From the NCBI GenBank assembly GCA_963698255.1, contig CAVOQD010000012.1, positions 186,001-250,000 of the forward strand: 64,000 bases of DNA, in the 5' to 3' direction. A program made the position numbers and the translations under genes. The notes beneath the pieces are model-generated. The model saw only the letters and a list, made by a program, of their open reading frames with translations. It ran no database searches and had not been told where the DNA came from. The stretch comes from JAWKOK01 sp963698255. Lineage in GTDB: Bacteria > Chloroflexota > Anaerolineae > Caldilineales > Caldilineaceae. Shown here piece after piece: positions 56,508 to 64,000 of this stretch (within the stretch, counting starts at the first letter, position 1; each line of letters begins with the position of its first letter).

Positions 56508-59500
56508 CTACTCGTCCGCAGGATCAAGCGTAGCGCGCAGCCGTTCCAACCGATCACGCAGCATCTGCCGCTCGTTGTCGCTGTAGGCGTAGCCTTTGAG
56601 TTCGATCTGTTCGAGCAGACGCAGGAACTTGATGGTGGTGGCCAGGTCTTCGGAGATCGGGGCATTGGCGGCGCGCAGCAATTGGTAGGCCCGCTCCATG
56701 TCGCCGGCGGCACGCGCCTGTTCGGCCGCACGCAGCGGATCGCCCAACGCTTCCCACGCCAGTGAGGATTCATCATGGCGGCCATGGACACCCACGGCCA
56801 GCGCCCGGAAGCGGGCCAGATCCTCGTCGCCGTCCCAGAGGCTGCTGAGCGGACCGGAGCGATCCAGAATGGTGTTCAGTCGTTGCTCCAGTTGGATGAC
56901 CCTGGCCAGGTAGCTTGTGTCGTCGATGAGGGTGCAGATCTGTTCGGCGGTGGACGACCAGGCGTAGTAGAGGGTGAATCGCTCGCCGAGGTTGGCGAAG
57001 GCGTTGGTCAGCCAGCGCTGGACATGGGCATAGGCGATACGCTCCGGATGCAGCGGGGCAACGACTTCGACGTATTGGCGGGCCAGATCCAGCAGGCTCA
57101 GGATCTGCTCATCGCTCATCTCATCGCGCAGCGGCAACGTCGCATAGCGGCGGGAGAGGATACGCAGCGCCTCGGCGCCGCCTTGGTTGCCGTCGAGTTC
57201 CATGATGCGGGCTGACTCGCCCAACAGTTCAGCCACACGGCGACCGGTCTCGTCCGTGTCGCTGGTGTCGATCAGGTGCCCGGCCCATTGCCAGCAGATG
57301 TCGCCGATGGCGTCGCTGACATCCCGGCGCGTCTCCGCGTCCAAAACGATGGACCCCAGATCGTAGGCCAGTTTGGCATGATCGTAGGCCTGCTCATACT
57401 GCTTCTGCCGGCGCTCGCTGTCGGCGGCGTCCAAAAATGTGCGCACCTGGCCGGTGGCTTCCTGCACGATCAGATCGCGTTGCTCATCGATGCGCCGCCA
57501 GAGCGCAGTGTCGTTGACATTGGCGGCAAAGTCACGGGCCTCACGGTTGCGCTCATGGGCCTCGCGCCAGCGATTGCGATAGAGCAGCGTGTCGGCCTGG
57601 AGCAAGATGCCGCCGGCGTACTGGATGTCGGCCTCGCGCTGCAGGGCACGGTCGCCCATACGCAGGGCCATGGCATGGGCGCGACGATTGCGGGCGAAGG
57701 CCTGCTCCCATTTGTCGCGCTCGTAGAGGTCTTCCACCTCACGCAGATAGCCCTCGACGGCCTCTAGCTCGGACATCTCCTCGGTCTGCAAAGTCTCGAT
57801 CAGGTCGGCCCAGCCCATCTCGACACAGCCATCGACATACTCAATGTCCAACGCCTGAAGAACCGGCGCGTCGGCTGCCTCAAGCAGGACCAGGTTGTCG
57901 GTGGAGCGGCTCAGCGCCACCCGAATTTCGTCAAAAAGACGCCGGGCTTCAAAGCGGGGAATGTTGCCGTCGCCGCTGTCTTGGCAGAGATCGATTGCTC
58001 GTTCGTAGGCGACATTGAGGCCGTGGATGAAGATGGTGGTTCGCTCAAGGCCCTTGATCTCGCGCGGCAGAAAGATGATCTCGTCTGCGCCCTCGATGGC
58101 CTCGCTGTGGCTGTCAACGCGCAGTTGTTCGGTCAGATCGACCAGCGCGCGCCCAGGGCGCTCGGAGATCTCGGTCAGGAGCGCGGCCCAGAGCTGATCG
58201 GAGCGAGGCAGATCGTCGTCGAAGAAATCGGGCAGCGGTCGCTCGGCTGCGATGAACTGCTGCTTGAGCGCCTCAAGTTCGGCCGCCGACGCCTCTTCAG
58301 AGGGAACGGCTGCCAGGAAGATGCGCCCCTGGTTGGCCACGTCGGCCGATGGATCGGCGATGACCCGTTGGCTGCGGGCGCTGGGTCGCAGTTGCTTGGG
58401 CAGCCGGGCGTAGAACGACCAACTGCTGTCGATCAGATCGGCCAGATTGTCGGGCGAGCGGCGCTGATATTCAAAGTTGAACTCGTCGGGCCAGACGTCC
58501 AACTGTTCGCCCAGCATGTACTTGGTCATGCCCCAATCGAAGCCGCTGGGCTGGACGATCTGGGACTCGTCGCCGGCCACGGCAAAGCGCATGGGCCGTT
58601 TGCGGTCGACACGTGTCCGCGCGCGAACCAGTTCTGACAAAAAGGCGATCTGAAGCAAGGTCAGATCCTGCACCTCGTCGATGACCAAGGCGTCGAGCTT
58701 GGCCAGCCAGGCCGGCGCCTTGCCCTTGATGAGCTGCCCCAGCGCTCGATGGGCCACCGCCTGATCGCGGAAGAACGGCATGTGGCGCACCCGATCGGCC
58801 AGCTTCGCGGCGATCGCGGCAGCCTCCAGGTCGATCCCTCGGTCCAAGGCGTATTCGGCCAGATCGATGCCGCCGCCGCCCCGGTTTTCCTGGGCCCAAT
58901 CATAGGAAGCGGGAAAGTCCTGGCCAAGCAGATAGGCGCGGATCTCGGTGAAGAGCGTGCGCGGGTACTTGCGCCATGGACCGAGATCGGTCGGATTCTG
59001 CCGCTCGATGAAGGCGTAGAACTCGTCCAGTTCCGCAAATGGCTCGGCGTAGGTGAAAACGCCGGTCATGTCGTGCATGATCTCGTTGAGCGTGGCCACG
59101 CGCACACGCTTGCGCACGTCCGCGTTGTCGCCGGCGTACTGCGACTCGATGAACTCCAGGGCAGCACGCTTAAGACGCGGCGTGTAGGTCACATAGAGGA
59201 TCTGACCGTCGCCCGGTTGGTTGAGCAGATCCTTGAGCAGGTAGAGCAGGGCAATGGTCTTGCCGCTGCCGGGCAGCCCCTTGATCGTGGCGACGGAGAT
59301 ATCGCTGGCGCCCAGATACTCGCTGATCTCATACTGTTCTTCGTAACGGGGATCCAGTGTGTCGACGGGGATGGAGCGGTACTCGGAAAGATCGCCGACC
59401 CGGATCGGCTGGTCGGTCTGGTCGTGGTGGCGAACGGAGTGTACCAGGATGGTGTTGACCGAGTCGGCTGTGTCACCGGGTGCAGCTGTTCCGGCTGAGT

Positions 59501-59768
59501 CGGCGGAAAAGTTGGCGTCATCGACGTCGTTTCCGCTACGCGAAAGCAGGCTTTCGCTCTGAGGAATCCACCACATGTAGTAGTGGTTGCCCTGCACCGG
59601 TGTGCGCCGCCAACGCGCGTTGCGCCCCATCGTCCCCTTGACGTTGGGCGTCCGACCACGCGTGCCGAGGAGGACCTGGGCCCACACCGTTTTGCGCTGG
59701 GTAGTGGGCGACAGATCCTGCAGTGAACGCTCAAAGTCCTTGTGTTGGAGCAACCTGTATTCAGACAC
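56508..59768 (-). CDS. RelE-like domain fused to SF1 helicase and helical repeats, 1086 aa
   Basis: This uninterrupted GTG-initiated ORF has an unusual architecture. Residues 1-70 look like a RelE/ParE fold: YRLLQHKDFERSLQDLSPTT, VKGTMGRNARWRRTPV, then GNHYYMWWIP. After a Ser/Asp-rich linker comes an SF1 (UvrD-like) helicase: Walker A GLPGSGKT (164-171), Walker B LVIDEVQDL (361-369), motif III AGDESQIVQ (398-406), motif IV FEYQRRSPDNL, motif V-like IKGLERTTIFIHG and motif VI VALSRSTDNLVLL. The final about 400 residues are helical with TPR-like acidic repeats. An upstream in-frame TAG fixes the start. It is monocistronic, with tandem repeats in its promoter. A role in defence or translation stress is possible. 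Confidence 0.85.
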   Translation of the reverse strand: MSEYRLLQHKDFERSLQDLSPTTQRKTVWAQVLLGTRGRTPNVKGTMGRNARWRRTPVQGNHYYMWWIPQSESLLSRSGNDVDDANFSADSAGTAAPGDTADSVNTILVHSVRHHDQTDQPIRVGDLSEYRSIPVDTLDPRYEEQYEISEYLGASDISVATIKGLPGSGKTIALLYLLKDLLNQPGDGQILYVTYTPRLKRAALEFIESQYAGDNADVRKRVRVATLNEIMHDMTGVFTYAEPFAELDEFYAFIERQNPTDLGPWRKYPRTLFTEIRAYLLGQDFPASYDWAQENRGGGGIDLAEYALDRGIDLEAAAIAAKLADRVRHMPFFRDQAVAHRALGQLIKGKAPAWLAKLDALVIDEVQDLTLLQIAFLSELVRARTRVDRKRPMRFAVAGDESQIVQPSGFDWGMTKYMLGEQLDVWPDEFNFEYQRRSPDNLADLIDSSWSFYARLPKQLRPSARSQRVIADPSADVANQGRIFLAAVPSEEASAAELEALKQQFIAAERPLPDFFDDDLPRSDQLWAALLTEISERPGRALVDLTEQLRVDSHSEAIEGADEIIFLPREIKGLERTTIFIHGLNVAYERAIDLCQDSGDGNIPRFEARRLFDEIRVALSRSTDNLVLLEAADAPVLQALDIEYVDGCVEMGWADLIETLQTEEMSELEAVEGYLREVEDLYERDKWEQAFARNRRAHAMALRMGDRALQREADIQYAGGILLQADTLLYRNRWREAHERNREARDFAANVNDTALWRRIDEQRDLIVQEATGQVRTFLDAADSERRQKQYEQAYDHAKLAYDLGSIVLDAETRRDVSDAIGDICWQWAGHLIDTSDTDETGRRVAELLGESARIMELDGNQGGAEALRILSRRYATLPLRDEMSDEQILSLLDLARQYVEVVAPLHPERIAYAHVQRWLTNAFANLGERFTLYYAWSSTAEQICTLIDDTSYLARVIQLEQRLNTILDRSGPLSSLWDGDEDLARFRALAVGVHGRHDESSLAWEALGDPLRAAEQARAAGDMERAYQLLRAANAPISEDLATTIKFLRLLEQIELKGYAYSDNERQMLRDRLERLRATLDPADE

Positions 59769-59804
59769 CGAAACCGTCTACCTCTACGCTTCACACGAGC
59801 CTCA

Positions 59805-59852
59805 TCGGACACTGTGAAATTCGGACACTGTGAATTTCGAACACGGTGAAAT
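59805..59852. repeat. Three tandem 16-bp direct repeats upstream of the RelE-helicase gene
   Basis: TCGGACACTGTGAAAT (59805-59820), TCGGACACTGTGAATT (59821-59836) and TCGAACACGGTGAAAT (59837-59852) follow each other without spacing. They lie 37-84 bp upstream of the GTG start of the minus-strand gene, where an operator would sit. The contained CAC..GTG resembles half-sites of a small repressor. Confidence 0.8.
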
Positions 59853-60152
59853 AAGGCGTGCCGGCAATATAAGTGTTGTAAAAACGACACGATCCTTGTT
59901 AGATTGGATTGTAAGCGAGAGACAGTTTGCACGCAACATTTTGCGCGGCATCCGAGGGTAGATGAACTGTTGAAACTGCGGCCAAACATAGAATAGCCAT
60001 CTGAGATGCTTGCCGGTTTATCGGTCCGGCTGTACACTGTCGATGTCTGGCGACAGCCTTCCAAAAACTGTCGGCGGCGTGACGTGAATCCGTGCAAGGC
60101 ATTCCCTCAATCCTTCCTACCCTGTCAACCATTTGCGCTGGGAACCTAGACC
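59853..60152. other. Divergent intergenic region
   Basis: These 300 bp lie between the RelE-helicase repeats and the small membrane protein gene. CTGTCGATGTCTGGCGACAG (about 60038-60057) can form a small hairpin. No gene, RNA or clear promoter pair was recognised. Confidence 0.35.
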
Positions 60153-60587
60153 ATGTCTCCTCAAACCATCAAGTTCGTGATCGCCGCAGTTCTGGTTCTC
60201 CAAGGGCTTTCCCACGGCAAAGCGGGGTATGACCTCATGACCGTTGCGACCGGTAGATATCGTGCCGGATCCGATCCCGTTCGGATCCGGCTGCTGCCCT
60301 CCTTGACGGTAAAATCGTCTGCACTGATCGCGGCAATCTTGTGGCTTATGGCGACCGTCGGCTTCGTTGTCGCAGGTCTGGGCCTATTGGACGCCGCCGA
60401 TATCGGGGCTGCCTGGAAGCCGGTGGCGGGCGTCTCCGCCGTCATTTCCACACTGGGGATCGTGCTCATCGGTGGCAGATGGCCGGCAGCGCCCAGCAAA
60501 AAACTCTCGAACGCGGATACGATCATTGCCCTGGTGATCAATGCCGCGACGATCTTGCTGGTGATATCGGGTTGGCCGTGGGACTGA
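60153..60587 (+). CDS. Hypothetical membrane protein, 144 aa
   Basis: No family recognised. Four hydrophobic helices are visible: residues about 5-20, 53-78 (ALIAAILWLMATVGFVVAGL), 88-108 and 122-141. Short basic loops lie between them, including RYRAGSDPVRIRLLP. There are no charged residues inside the helices to suggest transport. It is followed 12 bp later by a phosphotransferase fragment in the same direction. The protein could be a small DoxX-like or DUF-type membrane protein, but I have no motif to support that. Confidence 0.65.
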   Translation: MSPQTIKFVIAAVLVLQGLSHGKAGYDLMTVATGRYRAGSDPVRIRLLPSLTVKSSALIAAILWLMATVGFVVAGLGLLDAADIGAAWKPVAGVSAVISTLGIVLIGGRWPAAPSKKLSNADTIIALVINAATILLVISGWPWD

Positions 60588-60599
60588 ACTGAATGTGGA

Positions 60600-60880
60600 A
60601 TGCGACAAATGTCTAAACCGTCAGTAACCGTTGCGGCCATCCACGAAATGCTCCAGCGCGACTGGGGCGACGTGTCCGAGCTTCACCCGCTCACGGATGG
60701 TTTGACCGCGCAAGTATTTGGCTTCCGCCACGACGGCGTCGACTATGTCATTCGCCTCAGTGAATCTATCGAGTCATTTCGCAAAGACGCCTTTGCAAGC
60801 CGCCGTTTCGCCTGTTTGAATCTACCCATCCCCGACATTGTGGAAATCGGCCAACTTGATCTTGGTGGTTACTTTTGCAT
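60600..60880 (+). pseudogene. N-terminal fragment of an APH-family phosphotransferase
   Basis: Residues 1 to about 92 form the N-lobe of an APH-type kinase: an N-terminal helix pair, LTDGLTAQVFGFRHDGVDYVI with the ATP-binding loop, and IGQLDLGGYFCIS. In similar proteins that last phrase is followed by RR and the rest of the kinase. Here the sequence switches at about 60875 to another phosphotransferase in a different frame, losing the catalytic HGD loop. The start could be 60600 or 60609. This looks like the remnant of one of two neighbouring kinase genes. Confidence 0.65.
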
Positions 60881-61717
60881 CAGTGGGCGGATCTGCCGAT
60901 CAAGCCGGTCGCCTCGGCCGGGACGGACAACGCCCTCTACCGGCTGGGCGACGATAAAGTCGTGCGTCTGCCGCGCATCCACTGGGCAGTCGGCCAGGTA
61001 GAGAAGGAACACAAGTGGCTGCCGAAACTGGCCCCGCACCTGCCGTTGGCCATTCCGGTTCCCCTGGCAAGGGGTGGACCCGGCGAGAGCTACCCCTGGG
61101 ATTGGTCGATCTATCGTTGGCTCGACGGCGAGAACGCAGCCCTGGAGCGCATGTCCGATCCGTGCCAGGTGGCGCAAGATCTGGCCGGTTTCATCGCCGC
61201 CATGCAACGCATCGATGCCACCAATGGGCCCACGCCCAGCGTTCACAACTCGGGCCGGGGCGTTCCGTTGGCCACGCGAGACGAACAGACCCGCATTGCC
61301 ATTGACGCGCTGCGTGACATGATCGATATCGATCTCGACACCGACGCCATAACCGCGGCGTGGGAGACAGCATTGCGTGCGCCCGTTTGGACCGGCCCGC
61401 CGGTCTGGCTCCATGGCGATCTACAGTCGGGCAACCTGCTGGCGCTGCATGGCCGGCTCAGCGCTGTCATCGACTTCGGCTGTCTGGGTGTCGGCGATCC
61501 GGCCTGCGACATCATGACGGCATGGATCTACCTGTCTGCCGAGACGCGAGACCTCTTTCGCTCACTGCTGCAGGTCGACGACGCCACCTGGGCGAGAGGG
61601 CGCGGCTGGGCGCTCTCCATGGGGCTGATCGCGCTGCCCTACTACCACGAGACCAACCCGGTGTTGGCGAACATCGCCCGCCGCGCAATTGACGAAGTCC
61701 TGATGGAGCATCACTAG
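60875..61717 (+). CDS. APH-family phosphotransferase, lacking its first residues
   Basis: This 280-residue kinase-fold protein begins abruptly at HQWADLPIKPVASAGTDNALYRLG. As I recall, related proteins have about 20 residues (ending in AAQFP or similar) before QWADLPI. The rest is complete: the ATP-site Lys in DKVVRLPRIHW, the catalytic loop VWLHGDLQSGNLLAL, the metal Asp in AVIDFGCLGVGDPACD and a conserved tail LIALPYYHETNPVLANIARRAIDEVL. The ATG at 60875 is simply the first available start after the junction with the preceding fragment, and it has no ribosome site. Substrate unknown; this branch is often annotated as aminoglycoside kinase without proof. Confidence 0.75.
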   Translation: MHQWADLPIKPVASAGTDNALYRLGDDKVVRLPRIHWAVGQVEKEHKWLPKLAPHLPLAIPVPLARGGPGESYPWDWSIYRWLDGENAALERMSDPCQVAQDLAGFIAAMQRIDATNGPTPSVHNSGRGVPLATRDEQTRIAIDALRDMIDIDLDTDAITAAWETALRAPVWTGPPVWLHGDLQSGNLLALHGRLSAVIDFGCLGVGDPACDIMTAWIYLSAETRDLFRSLLQVDDATWARGRGWALSMGLIALPYYHETNPVLANIARRAIDEVLMEHH

Positions 61718-61740
61718 CAGTCTGTCGGAGTGACCACGAA

Positions 61741-61834
61741 ATAGACCGCGGATGCGGCGGATTAGGCGGAAACAGCCTGATTTTTCTGATTTTATCGGCA
61801 TTTATCAGCCTAATCCGCCTAATCTGCGGTCTAT
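61741..61834. repeat. Long inverted repeat, CCGCGGAT family, copy 4
   Basis: ATAGACCGCGGAT at the left and ATCTGCGGTCTAT at the right end pair, with CGGATTAGGCGGA/TCCGCCTAATCCG inside. The flanks carry CAGTCTGTCGGAG (61711) and CTCCGACAGCCTG (61844), a second, outer inverted repeat. The outer motif also occurs near 9266 and 29104. Confidence 0.72.
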
Positions 61835-61929
61835 TAGCCTTCTCTCCGACAGCCTGCCGAGACGCATAGATGCGGTTGCTCATCCGACGTAGAGATCAGC
61901 CGCACATGGACGCAGATGAAAGGCCTATC

Positions 61930-62961
61930 ATGATCTTCCCAACATCAGAGTGGACCCGGTCCACGCCAGGCGAACAAGGCGTCGATGCAGACGCTCTGCA
62001 CGACGCGCTGGCCTATCTCGAATCGGAAAGCGGTGAGGATGGCGTAAAGCAGTGCGTGATTCTGCGATACGGCCATTTGATCCACGAGGGACCTGAATGC
62101 GACAAGGTGCACGATCTCTGGTCGGTGACCAAGTCGTTCACCAGCACGCTGCTCGGCTTGATGCTCGATGACGGTCTGTGCGACCTCAACGACTGCGCTT
62201 GCGACTACGAGCCGCTGCTGGCCGAGCACTATCCCGACGTGCGACTGCGCCACTTCGCCTCCATGACCTCCGGCTACCAGGCCAAAGGTCCCACACGCTA
62301 TCCAAACTTGAAGCAGGATTGGTCTGTGGACTGTTTTGACCCGGCTCCGCCGCTCTTCAAGCCGGGCCAAGCCTTTGCCTACTGGGACAATGCCCAGAAC
62401 ATGTTCGGTCGCGTCCTCACCCAGATCCTGCAGGGCGATCTACACGACTACTTGAAGGAGCGCATCCTCGACCCCATCGGCGTGGGCGAGTCACGCTGGG
62501 ACTCGGAGGGCATGGTCAACGGCGTTCCCATCCGCTACGGCGGCACACACCTGTTTCTCAATGCCTACGATCTGGCGCGTTTCGGCCATCTCTTCCTCAA
62601 CCTGGGCAACTGGAATGGACGGCAACTCATCAGTCCGGGCTGGGTGCGGATGGCCACGGCCCCGCAGGCGCCGTCGGGCGTGCCCATTGCCGACACCGAG
62701 CGCACCGACATGGAGGGCAGCGGCTGCTACGGCTTCAACTGGTGGCTCAACGGCGTCAAGGGCAACGGCGAGTGGAGCCTGCCCGGCGCGCCGCGGCGCC
62801 TTTTCTTTGCCAGCGGCCTCAACAACAACATGTGCTTTGTGATTCCGGAGTGGGAGATGGTCTTTGTGCGTGCCGGCACCGACGTGAATCCACCGGCGGG
62901 CAAGTTCCCGGTCTACACGCGGTTTTTCAATTTGCTGAAACAAGGGATACAGTTGGATTAG
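61930..62961 (+). CDS. Serine hydrolase of the beta-lactamase / penicillin-binding fold
   Basis: This is a 343-residue class C beta-lactamase-like hydrolase. The nucleophile motif SxxK is visible as WSVTKSFTSTLLGLML, and the Tyr motif as FAYWDNAQNMFG. WNGRQLISPGWVRMAT and YGFNWWLNG are typical of esterase EstB-like members. There is no signal peptide from the ATG at 61930 (ribosome site AAAGG), so it is probably cytoplasmic. A start at 61870 would add 20 residues running into repeat DNA. The natural substrate is unknown; most members are esterases or peptidases rather than true beta-lactamases. Confidence 0.85.
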   Translation: MIFPTSEWTRSTPGEQGVDADALHDALAYLESESGEDGVKQCVILRYGHLIHEGPECDKVHDLWSVTKSFTSTLLGLMLDDGLCDLNDCACDYEPLLAEHYPDVRLRHFASMTSGYQAKGPTRYPNLKQDWSVDCFDPAPPLFKPGQAFAYWDNAQNMFGRVLTQILQGDLHDYLKERILDPIGVGESRWDSEGMVNGVPIRYGGTHLFLNAYDLARFGHLFLNLGNWNGRQLISPGWVRMATAPQAPSGVPIADTERTDMEGSGCYGFNWWLNGVKGNGEWSLPGAPRRLFFASGLNNNMCFVIPEWEMVFVRAGTDVNPPAGKFPVYTRFFNLLKQGIQLD

Positions 62962-62998
62962 GCCAAGCGAAAAGTTGTTGTTTGAGTGGGGGTGAATA

Positions 62999-64000
62999 AT
63001 GATCGCCGTTCCGCAGACCGTTCTTGATGCCTTGTCGGGACTATATGGAACCACCGCTAGCCATCTGACTCATTTCGGCGGCGGTCACGAAGGGTCCGAC
63101 GGCATTGTCTACGCCTACCCGCACGAGGAGGGACGGCGGCTGTTGAAGATCATGGCAATCCCGACAGAGGAGCGGAGGACCGGGTTGTTCTGTCTGGATG
63201 AACGGCTGCAATTCGTGCGGTTCCTGGGCGAGAATGGCGCGCAGATCGTCTTCCCTCAACGCTCGCCACAGGGAAATCTCTACGAGACCGTCTCGTTTGA
63301 GGCGCATACATGGGTCGGCTATGGCATGGCAATCGCCCCAGGCAAGGCCATGAAAGAGACCACCTGGGATCCGGAGATCTTTCGCAATTGGGGACAAGCG
63401 ATCGGCCGGCTGCATCGACTGGCCCGGCAATATCACTCATGGGAAGCCTCTGTGGATCCGGAAAGCGGGAAATCGCTGCTCACCTGGCAGGAAGAGTGGG
63501 CCGGTTTCTATGGCTGGTGCCAGGATGACGACGTGAAGCGCAAATGGGTTGCGATCAAAGAGCAATTGGACATGCTGCCCAAAACGCGTGATGCCTTTGG
63601 TTTCATTCACAACGATCCGCACTGGTGGAATCTATTGGTCGATGACGATCGAATCACGCTCCTGGACTTCGACGTCGCCAATCATCATTGGTTTGTCAAC
63701 GATATCGCGATTGCCTGCCAGAGCATCCTCGCGTACGCTTCGGGCGGCATGGGCGGCCCTGTCCATGACCCAGAGAAGCTGAGCGGGTTTCTGCGCTTTT
63801 TCATGGAGGGATACGAGCGTGAACACCATCTCGCCTTAGAATGGCTGGAGCGACTGAACCTCTTCATCGCCTACCGGCGTATCCTGATGTTCATCGTCAT
63901 GAATGACTGGGTTCAGTCGGACCCGGCGCTTCACGCTTCATGGAAAGAGATGATCTTAACCCAGCCCGATGTTGTGGGTAGCTTCTGGCTTCAAGATAGG
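62999..64000 (+). CDS. Phosphotransferase of the APH fold, 3' end outside the window
   Basis: The open frame from ATG 62999 runs for 334 codons to the window end without a stop. The N-lobe has LTHFGGGHEGSDGIVYAYP and RLLKIMAIP with the ATP-site lysine. The catalytic loop is FGFIHNDPHWWNLLV (HND in place of HGD) and the metal Asp lies in ITLLDFDVANHHW. The C-terminal helices continue to the end. This is the third APH-fold gene within 3.5 kb and is only distantly similar to the other two. Substrate unknown. Confidence 0.82.
   Translation, partial: MIAVPQTVLDALSGLYGTTASHLTHFGGGHEGSDGIVYAYPHEEGRRLLKIMAIPTEERRTGLFCLDERLQFVRFLGENGAQIVFPQRSPQGNLYETVSFEAHTWVGYGMAIAPGKAMKETTWDPEIFRNWGQAIGRLHRLARQYHSWEASVDPESGKSLLTWQEEWAGFYGWCQDDDVKRKWVAIKEQLDMLPKTRDAFGFIHNDPHWWNLLVDDDRITLLDFDVANHHWFVNDIAIACQSILAYASGGMGGPVHDPEKLSGFLRFFMEGYEREHHLALEWLERLNLFIAYRRILMFIVMNDWVQSDPALHASWKEMILTQPDVVGSFWLQDR

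Noticed and set aside
59805..59852. CRISPR-like array
   Set aside because: The three 16-bp repeats abut without spacers and no cas genes are in the window.

Overview
The window is about 64 kb of GC-rich bacterial chromosome. The gene content suggests a Chloroflexota member of the Anaerolineae/Caldilineae type: a PyrF-PyrE fusion, a GH172-type protein, penicillin acylase, Uma2, many ABC transporters, and abundant long intergenic palindromes. That placement is an inference from gene content. No ribosomal protein or rRNA gene is present to anchor it. No CRISPR array, phage module or transposase was seen.

A property that colours the whole annotation is that about 19 genes are broken into two to seven pieces lying in successive reading frames. 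Almost every break is a net gain of one base, usually an extra G beside C or G. The protein families run intact across the breaks, so I annotate these as single genes with probable single-base insertions (most likely read or assembly errors) and give the approximate breakpoints.

Layout. 1-6157: the start of a GH172 gene diverges from an ABC importer of the FbpABC type (lipoprotein, two-domain permease with an extra membrane block, ATPase), followed by a PAP2 phosphatase. 6169-7606: a small island with a DUF2283 gene coupled to a 54-residue ORF, an unknown gene, and a RelE/Phd toxin-antitoxin pair. 7912-13194: HD hydrolase, zinc-ribbon SpoU RNA methyltransferase, MFS transporter, inorganic pyrophosphatase, aldo/keto reductase, SAM methyltransferase. 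13195-13984: repeat-rich DNA without genes. 13985-18846: a secreted Ca-binding-like protein, an OmpR-type regulator and a histidine kinase separated by a TauE exporter, YjbQ, and a DUF308 protein. 19084-20274: a Cys/Met PLP enzyme. 20502-20755: tRNA-Ser(GGA) next to the SRP RNA. 20811-24026: pyrimidine genes (PyrF-PyrE fusion, PyrD) with a Uma2 gene between them. 24405-31469: aldehyde dehydrogenase, QueA, MscS, PuuD-like amidotransferase, an altered enolase, and a phosphotransferase. 31709-41845: penicillin acylase, SLC13/RCK transporter, and a roughly 1,700-residue secreted subtilisin/clostripain-like protein.

41879-48567: GNAT, molybdate ModA-ModB without ModC, an unknown protein, a tandem SDR protein, and PhoD. 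48846-53491: a tight Nudix / unknown / UvrD-helicase operon, an epimerase and a HAD phosphatase. 53813-56353: Fe-dependent alcohol dehydrogenase with a YgiN-type monooxygenase, and another epimerase. 56508-59768: a large intact fusion of a RelE-like domain, an SF1 helicase and a helical repeat region, preceded by three tandem 16-bp repeats. 60153-64000: a membrane protein, two phosphotransferase fragments joined at a deletion-like junction, a beta-lactamase-fold hydrolase, and a phosphotransferase running off the end.

The most interesting items are the RelE-helicase fusion with its operator-like repeats, the subtilisin/dead-clostripain chimera, the enolase with two altered catalytic residues, the Nudix-unknown-helicase operon, and the one-directional frameshift pattern.
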